Numbered from the stretch's first letter, positions 9,220 to 18,795 are shown. The stretch is 64,000 bases of DNA from Desulfovibrio sp. (GCF_009712225.1 NZ_WASP01000006.1:707273-771272), one strand, 5' to 3'. A program made the numbers and translations. Notes: generated from the letters alone by a model not told the origin.

Positions 9220-9260
9220 AAGTGGCTCCGTTCCTGCTGGAACGGAGCCACTTGTCTTTT
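9220..9260. terminator. Bidirectional terminator
   Basis: Perfect 15-bp stem AAGTGGCTCCGTTCC with its complement (9220-9234 and 9239-9253, loop TGCT), with A-rich DNA on the left and TGTCTTTT on the right. It lies between the convergent secreted-protein gene and the chemoreceptor gene and can serve both. Confidence 0.92.
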
Positions 9261-9305
9261 CTGCACCTGCGGTTGCCCGGCTGCCCCGGGCTGTACCGTT
9301 TTGTC

Positions 9306-11333
9306 CTATGCCCTTTTCATATGCTCGATCAGGTCAACAAGGCTCTGAGCCTGCGCACGCAGGGTTCCCAGTTCCTTCATGGCTACCTGCATGGATTGCG
9401 TGGTACTGGCAGCAATATGGTTTACATCGGCAACCGAGCGGTTGATTTCTTCGCTGGTGGCAGACTGCTGCTCACTGGCGGCTGCAATGGCCCTCACTTC
9501 GTCAGCGGTTTGCTCGACCATGCCGACGATTTCCGAAAGGGCCTCGCCAGATTTGTTGGAGTATTCGGTAGCCGTAGCGATATTGCCAACGGCCTTTTCC
9601 ACCTGCTGTATGCTCTGCCCCGCACTCTGCTGGATGGCCGCAATGGCGTTGCCCACATCAGAGGTGGAAGACATGGTTTTTTCAGCCAGCTTACGAACCT
9701 CGTCGGCCACCACGGCAAAGCCCCTGCCCGCCTCGCCCGCACGGGCTGCCTCAATGGCGGCGTTGAGGGCCAGCAGGTTGGTCTGGTCGGCGATATCAGA
9801 AATAACGCCCATGATCTGGTTGATGGCCTTGGCGTGTTCATCAAGCTGGGTCATGCCGTCCTTGAGCGCCTGCGATTGCCGCTGCACTTCCTGAATGCCC
9901 ACAACAGCCCTGGAAACAATTTCAGAACCGGCCTCAGCCTTACGTTTGGCGGCATTGGAAATATCAGAGGCTCCGCCAGCATTCTTGGCTACCTCAAGCA
10001 CCGTGGAGTTCATTTCTTCCATTGCGGTGGCGGTTTCGGCAAGGCGGCTTGCAGCATGGTCGAGGGCACCACTGGTGTTTTCGACCTGCTCGGCGATATC
10101 GTTGATGGAGGCATTGAGCTGTTCAACAACCTCTTCAATCTGGCCGGCGGCGCTGATCATGCCCTCTCGCTTGGCCTGCTCAGCCATGGCTTGCGCGGCG
10201 CGGGCTTCTTCCATGGCAGCATTGGCTTCTTCACCCATTTTGCGGGCTTCTTCAGCCTTTTCGCTGGCCTCTTGCACCAGTTTGCGCAGGTTGTTTTCCA
10301 TGGTGCGCAACGAATCGGCCAGATGCCCCATGTCGTCACGACTGTATACTTCAAGGGTGGCGTCACTCTTGCCCTCGGCCACGGCCTGGGCATAGTCCGT
10401 AATTTTACGTACGGGCGCGCTTACCTTGAGGCCAAGAATAAATGACAGGATCAGCTGAAAAGCCAGCAGGCCAACGCCAATCCAGATGGAATTGCTTATG
10501 CCTTGCCTTTCGAGCCGTTGCAGTTCGTCAATAGGCATACCCACAAACCACATACCCACGTTTTTACCGTTGGCGTCCTTTACCGGCCAGTATGCCGAAT
10601 TATAGTCCACGCCAAGAATATTATTGTGGGCGAAAATGGTTTCGCCACGCTCAAGCACGGCAGAAAGAATTTCGGGTGACTGAAGCTTGGTGCCAACCGC
10701 ACGTTTGCCTTCTTTTTCAATGGTGGTCATGGCGCGGGTGTCACCCTTGAATATGGTAACATTCACGCCAGAAAGTTTCTTGAGCCAGTCGAGGTAGGCG
10801 GGAGCAACCAGCGATGTACCAATGGAAACGGTGCCAACAAGCTTGCCATCGTGCATGACAGGATGGCTTGCGCGTATGGTAAATGGCACCTCGGTACCAG
10901 CTACCACGGCCACAGCAGGCGTACCCTTGAGGGCCATGACCACTGTTTCCTGGTTGGTAACACTGTCGCCAAATTTTTTGGAATGACCGCGAGCTATAAC
11001 CACACCTTTTTCATCGGTGATGGTCATAAAATCCGACCCGGCCTTTTTCATCAGAACGGTACCAAGCTTGGTGGCAGCCTCGTTGTTTTTCTCTGCAACA
11101 GCCTTGCTGAAATCTTCGTCCTCAGCAATGAGGTCGGCACTTTGCAAAAACTTTTGCTCAGTGGTCTGGTTGGCAGCGCTGATAACCTGCTGCATCCTTC
11201 TAATGCCTTTGTTCAGCTCGTCTTCAATCGGAATTTTCATGAAATGGATTGAGACAAACAGTACAACGCCACAGCATGTGATCAGCGCGCCAAATAGCGA
11301 TCCGACATATGTGTGTGCAATAGTCCAACGCAT
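9306..11333 (-). CDS. Methyl-accepting chemotaxis protein with Cache sensor
   Basis: Membrane chemoreceptor of 675 residues that passes a periplasmic signal to CheA/CheW. Order: TM1 (about 8-30), periplasmic Cache-type sensor (about 35-275, with [20 protein letters not shown] and [12 protein letters not shown]), TM2 (about 285-305), HAMP, then a long coiled-coil signalling domain whose tip is [20 protein letters not shown]. It ends [11 protein letters not shown] without a CheR/CheB pentapeptide tether. AAGGAGT precedes the ATG. The ligand is not predictable; no other chemotaxis gene is adjacent. Confidence 0.95.
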   Translation of the reverse strand: MRWTIAHTYVGSLFGALITCCGVVLFVSIHFMKIPIEDELNKGIRRMQQVISAANQTTEQKFLQSADLIAEDEDFSKAVAEKNNEAATKLGTVLMKKAGSDFMTITDEKGVVIARGHSKKFGDSVTNQETVVMALKGTPAVAVVAGTEVPFTIRASHPVMHDGKLVGTVSIGTSLVAPAYLDWLKKLSGVNVTIFKGDTRAMTTIEKEGKRAVGTKLQSPEILSAVLERGETIFAHNNILGVDYNSAYWPVKDANGKNVGMWFVGMPIDELQRLERQGISNSIWIGVGLLAFQLILSFILGLKVSAPVRKITDYAQAVAEGKSDATLEVYSRDDMGHLADSLRTMENNLRKLVQEASEKAEEARKMGEEANAAMEEARAAQAMAEQAKREGMISAAGQIEEVVEQLNASINDIAEQVENTSGALDHAASRLAETATAMEEMNSTVLEVAKNAGGASDISNAAKRKAEAGSEIVSRAVVGIQEVQRQSQALKDGMTQLDEHAKAINQIMGVISDIADQTNLLALNAAIEAARAGEAGRGFAVVADEVRKLAEKTMSSTSDVGNAIAAIQQSAGQSIQQVEKAVGNIATATEYSNKSGEALSEIVGMVEQTADEVRAIAAASEQQSATSEEINRSVADVNHIAASTTQSMQVAMKELGTLRAQAQSLVDLIEHMKRA

Positions 11334-11823
11334 GCCTTACTCCTTGCCAAAACGTCTGACACACAAGTTTTGTATCTGATCAAAAAAACGTATGGGAAAC
11401 CAGACACCCAGCTACTCCAAACATTCCTCTGACCACGGAAGTATTTCTTCCATTACAACGTATTACACAAATTTTCGGAAACCCAAACGACTTCGCATAC
11501 TCACTAAACGGCCAGAATTAAAATAATAATAGGCCAATTCACACATTTAATTACAGGACAGTAATTTTCAATATCAAAATGCTATATTATCTAACATATA
11601 CAAATAATACCAAATACGCCAGTAGGGTCAATGTCGTTTATTCTATCAACACGGGTACATTAGGATTTTATTGTATCAATCTATATGGTTAATGATAATT
11701 AAAAAAATATTAGATTGTGATTTTTTTTTCAACTCTCCAGATCTCGCCATTCGCGAAAACGCCCATAATTCATGCAAAAAAACAACCATATTTTATGATA
11801 TAACCAAAAAGGCAAAATAAAAA
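11334..11823. other. AT-rich intergenic region upstream of chemoreceptor
   Basis: About 490 bp without a convincing gene. It is far more AT-rich than either neighbour. On the minus strand TTGGTA-N16-GATAAT near 11590-11625 is a possible distant promoter for the chemoreceptor. I see no repeat, RNA gene or mobile-element end here. Confidence 0.4.
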
Positions 11824-11877
11824 GCCTGTTTCTGCACTAAAACCGCACCTACCGGCACAATCAGAGCAGAAACAGGC
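11817..11877 (-). terminator. Terminator after trmJ-like gene
   Basis: Minus-strand hairpin GCCTGTTTCTGC / GCAGAAACAGGC (11824-11835 with 11866-11877; 30-nt loop that can itself pair partly), followed by TTTTTATTTT. It closes the minus-strand run that ends at 11903. Confidence 0.8.
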
Positions 11878-11902
11878 CAACACGACCAAAAGATAAAAAA
11901 AA

Positions 11903-12643
11903 TCAATCCGGCAGCTTGTGCCGTACCTGACGGCAAAGCCCCATGAGGGCATCATATTCGTGCCGCAACAATCCTGCACGACTGAAGAGCCTGCGCCACG
12001 GCATGAGGAAATAATCAGGATTGTCGCCGTGCAGATAATCAAGACGCAACAGCATATCCTTGAGTGATTCCATCAGGCGTTCCTGCTCTGCCGCAGTCGC
12101 CGCCTTCCCACCACGCGGCACATCTATCTGTCTTTCGCCGTGTTGCAGGGCGCGCACAGCATTGGCGCAGGCGTAGCTGAGCAGCAGCACAGCCTGGGCA
12201 AGATTGAGCGAACTGGCCGCAGGATCGGTGGGGATAGTTACCAGCCGGTGGCAGTGCATGATTTCATCATTGTTGAGGCCACGGTCTTCCGGCCCAAAAA
12301 CCATGGAAACACGCTGCCCGCTGGCAAGCGCCACTGCGGCCTCGCGCGCGGCCTGCTCTGGCGAAAGCAAGGCCTGCCGCCAGCCGCCAACGCGCGCGGT
12401 GGTGCCAAATACCAGAGCGCTCTCGGCTACGGCCTGTGCCACGTCCTCGTGCACTTCCACGGCATCCAGCAGATCCTGCCCCTTGGGCGTGGCCAGCGGG
12501 CGGGCTTTTTCCCTGTCCCAGCGTTCCGGATCAACCAGACGCAAGGTGGGGCAGCCCATATTGACACACGCGCGGGCCGCCATGCCGATATTTTCGGGAA
12601 AACGCGTTTTTACCAATACAATTTCAAAGCCTTGAAGCAACAT
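11903..12643 (-). CDS. TrmJ-like SPOUT RNA methyltransferase
   Basis: SAM-dependent 2'-O-methyltransferase of the SpoU/TrmJ family, 246 residues. The three family motifs are present: NIGMAARACVNMG (about 18-30), MVFGPEDRGLNN (about 115-126) and SLNLAQAVLLLSYA (about 144-157), which build the trefoil-knot cofactor site. TrmJ modifies position 32 of some tRNAs; the C-terminal extension here fits TrmJ, but the exact RNA target is inferred. The start is 7 bases after the DUF456 stop, with GAGG upstream, so it is last in a paaK-DUF456-trmJ run. Confidence 0.88.
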   Translation of the reverse strand: MLLQGFEIVLVKTRFPENIGMAARACVNMGCPTLRLVDPERWDREKARPLATPKGQDLLDAVEVHEDVAQAVAESALVFGTTARVGGWRQALLSPEQAAREAAVALASGQRVSMVFGPEDRGLNNDEIMHCHRLVTIPTDPAASSLNLAQAVLLLSYACANAVRALQHGERQIDVPRGGKAATAAEQERLMESLKDMLLRLDYLHGDNPDYFLMPWRRLFSRAGLLRHEYDALMGLCRQVRHKLPD

Positions 12644-12650
12644 TAGAACC

Positions 12651-13259
12651 TCAGCACAGGCCCTGTAGCAGGCTCATAAAAACCTGCGTGGGGGCATCAG
12701 GAGAAAGGGCCGGGGGCAGCGCGGGCGGCAATTTGGGCCAGATATGCCCTGCGGCCAGGGCAAGCATGGCCCCACCTGCGCCGCACTTGCACACTGTGCC
12801 CAAAAAACGGCCCATCATGGCACCAAAGGCGGCGTCGAGAGCTTCACGCAGGGGGCGGCCCTTGAGGCGTTCCACCACAAAGCAACCCAGCCACGCGCCC
12901 ACAAGCGCGCCCACAAGCGCGCCGAGTCCAAAAAATAACGGGGCGAGCAGTATGGCCCCCGCTATGGCCCCAACCATTCCCGCAAACGTGCCGGAAGAGC
13001 TGGAGCCATAGCGTTTGGCCTTGAGTATCTGCATACCCATTTCCAGAGCTTCGCCCACAAGGGCAATGCCCACCATCATGATCCAGAACCACATATCCAT
13101 GGAGGTTGCGCCCGGATGTACCACCTTCCACAACGCCACAAGCCCCAGCAGCACCCAGTTGGCGGGCAGCCCAAAAATGTTGAGCAGCAGCACAAAGCAC
13201 AGCAGCGTTATGAACGCCCCGGCCAGCATTGAAGCCAGGGGAAAAGGCAGAAAATCCAT
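12651..13259 (-). CDS. DUF456 family membrane protein
   Basis: A 202-residue integral membrane protein of the DUF456 family (function unknown). Hydrophobic helices span about 10-50, 60-80 and 90-130; the glycine-rich GTFAGMVGAIAGAILLAPLF segment and LPANWVLLGLVALWK near the N-terminus are typical. GGAG precedes the ATG. It sits 17 bases after paaK and 7 bases before the methyltransferase gene, implying a shared transcript. Confidence 0.8.
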   Translation of the reverse strand: MDFLPFPLASMLAGAFITLLCFVLLLNIFGLPANWVLLGLVALWKVVHPGATSMDMWFWIMMVGIALVGEALEMGMQILKAKRYGSSSSGTFAGMVGAIAGAILLAPLFFGLGALVGALVGAWLGCFVVERLKGRPLREALDAAFGAMMGRFLGTVCKCGAGGAMLALAAGHIWPKLPPALPPALSPDAPTQVFMSLLQGLC

Positions 13260-13276
13260 GCGGTCTCCGTTAGCGG

Positions 13277-14575
13277 TTAGTTTTTGTTGCGCAGGTCTTG
13301 CAGGCGCACGGCCTTGCCCTCGGTGCGGGGCAGGCTGTTGCTTTCCACAAGCTCAACCCGGGGCGTGATGAGAATTTCATCGCGCAGACGCGAGGCAATG
13401 GCCTTTTGCAGATTTTGCAGAACGCGCATGTCTTCCACAAAGTGCTCGTCGCGAATTTCAATCTGTACGCGCATCACATCGCCCAGGCCGTCGTTTTCGA
13501 GCAGGATCAGATAGCTCTGCCCCACTTCGGCAAAGGTCATGATGACCTGTTCGATCTGCATGGGGTAGATATTGACGCCCTTGATGATGAACATGTCATC
13601 CGCACGGCCAAGAATACGGTCGATACGGCGGTGTTTGCGGCCACAGGCGCATTCGCCGGGTATGAACCGGGTAAGGTCGCGCGTGCGGTAGCGCAAAATG
13701 GGCATGCCCTGACGGCACAGGCAGGTCATTACAAGCTCGCCCACTTCGCCTTCGGGCATGGGCTCGCCGGTTTCAGGATCGACAATTTCAGGAATATAGG
13801 CGTCTTCCCACAGGTGCATGCCCGCCTGATGCGTGCATTCAAAGCCCACGCCGGGGCCGTTCATTTCAGACAGGCCGTAAGAGTTGTAGGCCTTCATGTC
13901 AAAGAGGTCTTCGATACGGCGACGGAATTCCTCGGTGTAGGGCTCGGCACCCACCAGAGCAATGCGCAGGGGAAAATCACGCGGGTCTTCGCCCATGTTG
14001 CGCAGGTGCTCACCAAGAATCAGCGCGTACGAGGGCAGAATGTGGGCCACCGTGGTGCGGAAATCCTTGGCAAGCTTGATCTGACGGCGTGAGTTGCCCG
14101 CACCGGCGGGAATGGTCATGCAGCCCAGGCGTTCTGCACCAAAGTGGATGCCAAGGCCACCCGTAAACAGCCCATAGCCAGACATGTTTTGAAACACGTC
14201 GTCGCGGCGTACACCCACCATGTGGATACTGCGCGCCATAAGGTCGGCCCAGGAATTGATGTCGTTCTGCGTGTGGCAGATGGCCACCGGCGAGCCGGTG
14301 GTACCGCTGGAGCAGTGCATGCGGACAATCTCGGACTGCGGAACGCACAAAAGCCCCGTGGGATACTGCGAACGCAGATCCTGCTTTGTGGTGAAGGGAA
14401 TACGCCGCAAATCATCGAGGCTTCGTAGGGTGTCGGGGCCAATGCCCGCCTCGTCCAGACGCTGACGGTAAAAATCGCACTTGCGCGTTTGCGCCACAGT
14501 GCTCTTCAGCCTGGCAAGCTGGGCATTCTCGATCTGGTCCCTGCTCCAACTCTCCGCCTCATCAAAAAATTCCAT
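13277..14575 (-). CDS. Phenylacetate-CoA ligase (PaaK family)
   Basis: Adenylate-forming enzyme of 432 residues that activates an aryl or acyl acid with ATP and couples it to CoA. Visible motifs: P-loop-like SSGTTGSPVAI near residue 90, YNSYGLSEMNGPG, and YRTRDLTRFIPGECACGRKH with its paired cysteines, as in the PaaK group; the C-terminal lid domain follows from about 325. GAGGAGG is well placed before the ATG. No phenylacetate degradation genes are near, so it may be one of the PaaK homologues that anaerobes use for other aromatic or keto-acid-derived acids. It starts the paaK-DUF456-trmJ run. Confidence 0.9.
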   Translation of the reverse strand: MEFFDEAESWSRDQIENAQLARLKSTVAQTRKCDFYRQRLDEAGIGPDTLRSLDDLRRIPFTTKQDLRSQYPTGLLCVPQSEIVRMHCSSGTTGSPVAICHTQNDINSWADLMARSIHMVGVRRDDVFQNMSGYGLFTGGLGIHFGAERLGCMTIPAGAGNSRRQIKLAKDFRTTVAHILPSYALILGEHLRNMGEDPRDFPLRIALVGAEPYTEEFRRRIEDLFDMKAYNSYGLSEMNGPGVGFECTHQAGMHLWEDAYIPEIVDPETGEPMPEGEVGELVMTCLCRQGMPILRYRTRDLTRFIPGECACGRKHRRIDRILGRADDMFIIKGVNIYPMQIEQVIMTFAEVGQSYLILLENDGLGDVMRVQIEIRDEHFVEDMRVLQNLQKAIASRLRDEILITPRVELVESNSLPRTEGKAVRLQDLRNKN

Positions 14576-14658
14576 GCCGCCTCCTCAGATTCATGCCGCA
14601 ACGCCCCATGGCGCACCGGCAGTGGTGCAATCCACCCGCCGTAGCGGGAACAAAAAAT

Positions 14659-15717
14659 TTATTCGCCGGAACGGGCGTGCGCCCAACCCCAGATAAGCCC
14701 AAAGCAGCCAGCGATCATCATATCGCCGTGCGGGGCCAGAAAACGCCCGTGACCTTGCAGCAACGCGCGTTTGGGACCAGTAATGTATGTGGCTTCATAG
14801 CCGCCCGCTTCTTCACAGTAGGGGCCAAAGGCCGTGCCGTGCCCGCCAGAGGCCTGCACTTCTTCTGCTGGCAGCCAGTGTTTGCGGAACTGCTCCAGAT
14901 CACCCAGCAGCTGCTCAAGCGTACGCATGCCTGTATGGTGCTCGTAAATACCGCGCACCTGACCGCGATACACAAGGGCGGCCACGGTGTGCCCGTTGCC
15001 CACGTTAATAACGGTTATGCCCTGCTTAAAGCTGCGGTCCATAACTTCCTTGTCGCACAGTGCCCCTAGCAGGGCACTGGCACCGGTATCCGCTACGGGG
15101 CCGCCTGTTTTTTCGCGCAGGGGCACAAGGCGGGTAAGTGCGGGCGGCGGTGTTTCATATATCCAGCGTGCCGGGTTGGAAGACGTGGCAAGCAGCTCTG
15201 TCCAGGCGCGCATGCGGGCCTGACGGTTGCCGTGAGCATGAAAACCGTGGTCCTGGGCTGCAGCAAGCACCAGATGCGGCAGGGGCAAACCGGCGTGCCG
15301 CAACAGGCCGCCCCAGAATTCCGGCGAATAGTCGGTCAGAAACACCGGCACACTGCCCGTGGGACACACGGCGCAAATTTCCACGCCAATGCCCCGCACC
15401 ACATCTTCATTATCATGGATGCCGCGCGTGGCCGCTGGCGTGGCGCTTACTTTAAGCCCCGCCGCAAGGTGTTCCTTGATGGCCTGGGTAAAGCCGCCCC
15501 CCATATTGTTGCCATACAGCCATATATTGCGCTTGAGCAGGGCAAGCTCACGAATACGCTGGGCCACCAGACGGGCAGGAGCTGGCAAAACAAAGCGTGG
15601 CCAGTTTTCACATTCAAGCCCGGGGCGGGCAAGAAGGGCATCCTGCGTGCCACTGCCTATATCTACGCACAGCACAGGGCCTGTGCCGCGCAAAAACTTC
15701 TGTACGATCTCGTCCAT
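14659..15717 (-). CDS. DUF1786 protein (sugar-kinase/actin-like fold)
   Basis: A 352-residue protein of the DUF1786 family. The N-terminal CVDIGSGTQDALL resembles the phosphate-1 loop of the ASKHA (actin/Hsp70/sugar kinase) fold, and VINVGNGHTVAALV the phosphate-2 loop; GNNMGGGFTQAI is another conserved glycine-rich stretch. The function is unknown. The frame allows a GTG at 15723, but GAGAGG is only correctly spaced (5 bases) for the ATG at 15717, which was chosen. It lies 83 bases upstream of paaK and is divergent from tRNA-Leu. Confidence 0.8.
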   Translation of the reverse strand: MDEIVQKFLRGTGPVLCVDIGSGTQDALLARPGLECENWPRFVLPAPARLVAQRIRELALLKRNIWLYGNNMGGGFTQAIKEHLAAGLKVSATPAATRGIHDNEDVVRGIGVEICAVCPTGSVPVFLTDYSPEFWGGLLRHAGLPLPHLVLAAAQDHGFHAHGNRQARMRAWTELLATSSNPARWIYETPPPALTRLVPLREKTGGPVADTGASALLGALCDKEVMDRSFKQGITVINVGNGHTVAALVYRGQVRGIYEHHTGMRTLEQLLGDLEQFRKHWLPAEEVQASGGHGTAFGPYCEEAGGYEATYITGPKRALLQGHGRFLAPHGDMMIAGCFGLIWGWAHARSGE

Positions 15718-15796
15718 TTTCACCTCTCAGGAACGAAAAAATCTACCTGCATCAACCTCCAAGCGCAAGTCTTCAAAACTTTTTTTAAAAAAAAGC

Positions 15797-15825
15797 TTGC
15801 CAAGCATCACGGTTTGCCGTAGTAC
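15797..15825 (+). promoter_or_regulatory. tRNA-Leu promoter
   Basis: TTGCCA (15797-15802), a 17-base spacer and TAGTAC (15820-15825). Transcription would start near 15832, four bases before the mature 5' end of the tRNA. Confidence 0.5.
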
Positions 15826-15835
15826 ATCTTCTCGC

Positions 15836-15920
15836 GCCGAGGTGGTGGAATTGGTAGACACGCTATCTTGAGGGGGTAGTGAGGATTCTCGTGCGGGTTC
15901 GAGTCCCGCCCTCGGCACCA
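15836..15920 (+). tRNA. tRNA-Leu (anticodon GAG)
   Basis: Full class II tRNA with encoded CCA. The acceptor stem GCCGAGG pairs with CCTCGGC, the D-arm GTGGAATTGGTAGACAC is present, the anticodon stem CTATC / GGTAG closes loop TTGAGGG with GAG at its centre, the variable arm is long as in tRNA-Leu, and the T-arm is CGGGTTCGAGTCCCG. Its 3' end is the integration site for the accessory DNA that follows. Confidence 0.97.
15901..15920 (+). other. attL: 3' end of tRNA-Leu
   Basis: The last 20 bases of the tRNA (ending CCTCGGCACCA) recur at 30793-30811 (one G missing) and, from ATCCCGCCC onward, at 48484-48501. These direct repeats mark the left end, an internal boundary and the right end of the accessory region. 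Confidence 0.85.
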
Positions 15921-15948
15921 TAAAGACTTCCAAAGAAGTTCGCAAAAG

Positions 15949-15979
15949 TCCGCAAGGCCAATAGCCAAGCGGATTTTTT
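15949..15979 (+). terminator. Terminator downstream of tRNA-Leu
   Basis: TCCGC-AA-GGC / GCC-AA-GCGGA hairpin followed by TTTTTT. It belongs to the inserted DNA and replaces the native terminator that now lies beyond the downstream att copies (30853 and 48543). Confidence 0.7.
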
Positions 15980-16020
15980 GTTTTCTAAGCTTCCGTTTCA
16001 ATTCGCTAGGGTTCGTTGAC

Positions 16021-16193
16021 ATACCCCACTTCTGGGGGTATTTTTGGGGGTAGCAAGGCAGAGAAAAAAACATTGCCTTCCGCGATACCCCCAACACGCG
16101 AAAGCCTTGTTCCTGGCTGATATTCCCACAATTATTTCTCTCCCCTGCCCTGCCCAAATTTCTGGATACCCCCAGCGGCGGAGCAATACCCCC
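16021..16193. repeat. Integrase arm-type repeats, left end (ATACCCCCA)
   Basis: Six copies of ATACCCC(C) or its complement: 16021-16027, 16034-16040 (inverted), 16046-16052 (inverted), 16085-16092, 16166-16173 and 16186-16193. The two inverted copies are 12 bp apart, as is the pair at the right end (30716-30736). Position between att core and integrase gene, and recurrence at the other end, fit arm-binding sites of the integrase. Confidence 0.65.
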
Positions 16194-17393
16194 ATGCCTC
16201 TTTCTGATACCAGTGTTCGGAATGCCAAAGCGCAAGACAAAGCCCTCAAGCTTTTTGATGGGGGTGGCCTGTTCCTGTTTGTTTCCCCTGCTGGTGGCAA
16301 GCTATGGCGGCTCAAGTATCGTTTCCAAAACAAAGAAAAGCTTCTCGCATTGGGCGCATACCCAGATATTTCTCTGAAAGACGCCCGCAAAAAACGGGAC
16401 GAGGCCAAAGAACTTTTGGCAAAAGACATTGATCCCGCTGAAGTAAAAAAAGAAGCGAAGGCCACGGCCGCAGCACTTGAACTCGAAATGGCAACAACTT
16501 TTGAGGCCGTAGCACGCGAATGGTTCTCCAAAAAGAGACACGCCTGGACGCCCGGCCATCAGAAAAAGATTCTCTCCCGCCTTGAGAACCAGCTATTCCC
16601 TATTCTGGGTGCCAAGCTATTTTCATCCCTTGAGCCGGGAGACTTTCTTGCGGCCATTCAAAAAGCCGAATCGCGTGGAGCCATAGAAACTGCCCACCGC
16701 CTCGCGCAACTCTGTGGGCAGGTTTCCCGCTATGCCCGCATTGTGGGGCACACCCGCTATGATGTTGCCGCAGGCCTGACAGAAGCACTCACTCCCGTGC
16801 AAACCAACCATTACGCAACCATAACAGACCCGGCAGAGGTAGGACACCTTCTTAGAGCCATAGATGAATATACCGGGGAGCCTTCAATTTGCTTTGCGTT
16901 GAAAGTGCTTCCTTTCGTCTTTGTGCGTTCTGTGGAGATGCGCGGTGCTGAATGGAGTGAGTTTGATTTTGAAGCCGCAACGTGGGTTATCCCGGCAGAG
17001 CGGATGAAAATGAAGCGCCCACACACTGTACCCTTGGCCCGCCAGGTTATCTCTTTGTTGAATGACCTGCGCAACACGACTGGAAGCGGACGGTTTCTCT
17101 TCCCAAGCCTGTTCAGTGCCAGCCGCCCAATTTCCGACATGGGACTTCTGAACGCGCTGCGCCGTATGGGCTATGCCAAGGGCGTTATGACAATCCACGG
17201 ATTCAGGAGCATGGCCTCTACCCTACTCAACGAGCAAGGATACAGAGCAGACGTAATCGAAGCCCAGCTTGCCCACGGCGAGAAAAACGCCATTCGGGCC
17301 GCATACAATCATGCCGAGTATTTGCCGGAGCGCCGCCGCATGATGCAGGAATGGGCAGATTATCTGGACGGGTTGAAGACAAACAAAGATTGA
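16194..17393 (+). CDS. int: P4-type tyrosine site-specific integrase
   Basis: Tyrosine recombinase of 399 residues from the ATG at 16194 (MPLSDTSVRNAK), the typical start of P4-like integrases; the longer open frame upstream overlaps the arm repeats and is not conserved-looking. Domains: N-terminal arm-binding DUF4102 (1-90, with FDGGGLFLFVSPAGGKLWR), core-binding helices (about 95-200), catalytic domain (about 205-390). Catalytic residues visible: R in FVRSVEMRGAEW, H-x-x-R in HGFRSMAS, H in LAHGEKN and the nucleophile Y in AAYNHAEYLPER. It lies about 270 bp from the tRNA end it presumably uses as attB. No separate excisionase is obvious except the AlpA-like gene downstream. Confidence 0.96.
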   Translation: MPLSDTSVRNAKAQDKALKLFDGGGLFLFVSPAGGKLWRLKYRFQNKEKLLALGAYPDISLKDARKKRDEAKELLAKDIDPAEVKKEAKATAAALELEMATTFEAVAREWFSKKRHAWTPGHQKKILSRLENQLFPILGAKLFSSLEPGDFLAAIQKAESRGAIETAHRLAQLCGQVSRYARIVGHTRYDVAAGLTEALTPVQTNHYATITDPAEVGHLLRAIDEYTGEPSICFALKVLPFVFVRSVEMRGAEWSEFDFEAATWVIPAERMKMKRPHTVPLARQVISLLNDLRNTTGSGRFLFPSLFSASRPISDMGLLNALRRMGYAKGVMTIHGFRSMASTLLNEQGYRADVIEAQLAHGEKNAIRAAYNHAEYLPERRRMMQEWADYLDGLKTNKD

Positions 17394-17501
17394 TCACGAT
17401 TTTCCCCGGCTAGGCGCGGAGTAATTAACCGTGCTGAAAAGTGGAACCTCTACCATCTGCCGGGGATATATATTGAGGAGCAGCAATGAAGAGGTGCTGA
17501 A

Positions 17502-18470
17502 ATGGATAGCAAAAACACGTTAGAGAATAGTAAATCGCAAACATATCGAGCAATTTTGATTCACAAAATTTTGCAAAATATTTGTACAGAAAAGTTGGCA
17601 AAGGGATGTGGGAAGCAGTTCGATATCAATGCTGAAATAGAAAAGTTGTCAAATAAAACTGTAGATAATTTAGATAGCTACATTGAAGACAAAAATGAAA
17701 AAGACGAAAGTGAAAAAATTGAAGACATTTACAATGACATTGTAGAAATATTCAAGCGTGATGCAAAAAATTCTACCGATTTTTACTACAATGATTTGTG
17801 TAAAGAAGTTGCACGCTGCATTGTTGGGTGTTTGATTGAGCCCTCAAAAGAAGCTTGTTGTGAAAATATCTTTTCTATCAATGAGGCCGTATACCTCCTG
17901 TTAGACTTAGATATAGATTCTGTAGCAATAGGATGGAAGAACTTTTCAACTTGCGTTGATGGGGCTGTCGATATTTTACTTGGAGGAGAACGGTCAAAAA
18001 TATACGATATAAGATTAGTAACACTTGTTGAAACATGGTTTCTTGAGATAAATAATGCTGTTATGGACATGCATGAACGTGTTAAACGTGCAATCCATGC
18101 TGAAAAATTGAAGTGCACTCAGGAAAGCACATACTACATTAGGTTTGAAGATTTACATGAATGGGCAAAAGCTAATGGAGTAATTATAAATTCCGGCGTT
18201 AACAATGATCAAATTTCGCTGTCAGCAGAATTTATTATCATTCCAAAAAGTATTTGGGCTAATAAATCTCCACTTGAGGTTGTTGCAGACATGCGAGCTG
18301 GTGGATTTCCAGAAGACGCAATTGCATATACGCTCTATACATGGTGCGGCATACAAAATAAGACTGAGATTGATTCTATTATGCGCAATAAAGATATCAG
18401 TGACAGCGCGAAACGCAAGGCCGTTAGCAATCTTTTAAACATGGCTGAGGGGCGATACTGCACCCAATAA
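17502..18470 (+). CDS. Hypothetical AT-rich protein
   Basis: A 322-residue soluble protein that I do not recognise. It is lysine/glutamate-rich and more AT-rich than the integrase before it, suggesting separate origin. GAGGTG lies 6 bases before the ATG. The N-terminal half is predicted helical; the C-terminal stretch SPLEVVADMRAGGFPEDAIAYTLYTW looks like a compact helical unit. No membrane segment or signal peptide. It stands alone between integrase and the alpA-like gene. Confidence 0.65.
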   Translation: MDSKNTLENSKSQTYRAILIHKILQNICTEKLAKGCGKQFDINAEIEKLSNKTVDNLDSYIEDKNEKDESEKIEDIYNDIVEIFKRDAKNSTDFYYNDLCKEVARCIVGCLIEPSKEACCENIFSINEAVYLLLDLDIDSVAIGWKNFSTCVDGAVDILLGGERSKIYDIRLVTLVETWFLEINNAVMDMHERVKRAIHAEKLKCTQESTYYIRFEDLHEWAKANGVIINSGVNNDQISLSAEFIIIPKSIWANKSPLEVVADMRAGGFPEDAIAYTLYTWCGIQNKTEIDSIMRNKDISDSAKRKAVSNLLNMAEGRYCTQ

Positions 18471-18536
18471 AAGTTGCGAAATTTCCCGCTATTTCCCGGT
18501 CTCATTCCCGTTTTTTCCCTTACTCCAGTGATTTAC

Positions 18537-18573
18537 TCCTCCTAGGTTCGCAAAACACCTAGGAGGATTTTTT
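18537..18573 (+). promoter_or_regulatory. Hairpin masking the alpA-like Shine-Dalgarno
   Basis: A perfect 11-bp inverted repeat (18537-18547 with 18557-18567; 9-nt loop) contains the Shine-Dalgarno GGAGG of the next gene in its right arm and is followed by ATTTTTT and then the ATG at 18574. It could act as terminator, as SD-sequestering structure, or both. Upstream, TTCCCG recurs at 18483, 18493 and 18505. Confidence 0.55.
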
Positions 18574-18795
18574 ATGTCTCAATCACCCCCTGCCTTGAAT
18601 GTCCCCAGTGTTGGCTTCATGCGCCTAAGCCAAGTCCTCAAGATAATCCCTGTTGGCAAGACTCTTTGGTATGCCGGTGTAAAGGAGGGCCGCTTTCCTC
18701 AACCGGTTAAGCTAGGCCCGCGCACTGCTGCATATCGAGTCCAAGACATCACTGCCTTAATAGAACGCCTTGGGCAAAATGAGAGGGTTGCTTAA
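18574..18795 (+). CDS. AlpA-like DNA-binding regulator / excisionase
   Basis: A 73-residue winged-helix protein of the AlpA/excisionase (MerR-like HTH) type: MRLSQVLKIIPVGKTLWYAG is the recognition unit, followed by KEGRFPQPVKLGPRTAAYRV and the final helix DITALIERL. In P4-like elements such proteins activate the integrase gene or aid excision. It follows a hairpin that overlaps its ribosome-binding site, and its stop overlaps the start of the Bro-N gene by one base (TAATG), so the two are probably translated together. Confidence 0.85.
   Translation: MSQSPPALNVPSVGFMRLSQVLKIIPVGKTLWYAGVKEGRFPQPVKLGPRTAAYRVQDITALIERLGQNERVA

Noticed and set aside
11680..11710. Fur-box-like TTAATGATAATT
   Set aside because: Only a partial match, far from any start codon and in very AT-rich DNA where such matches arise by chance.
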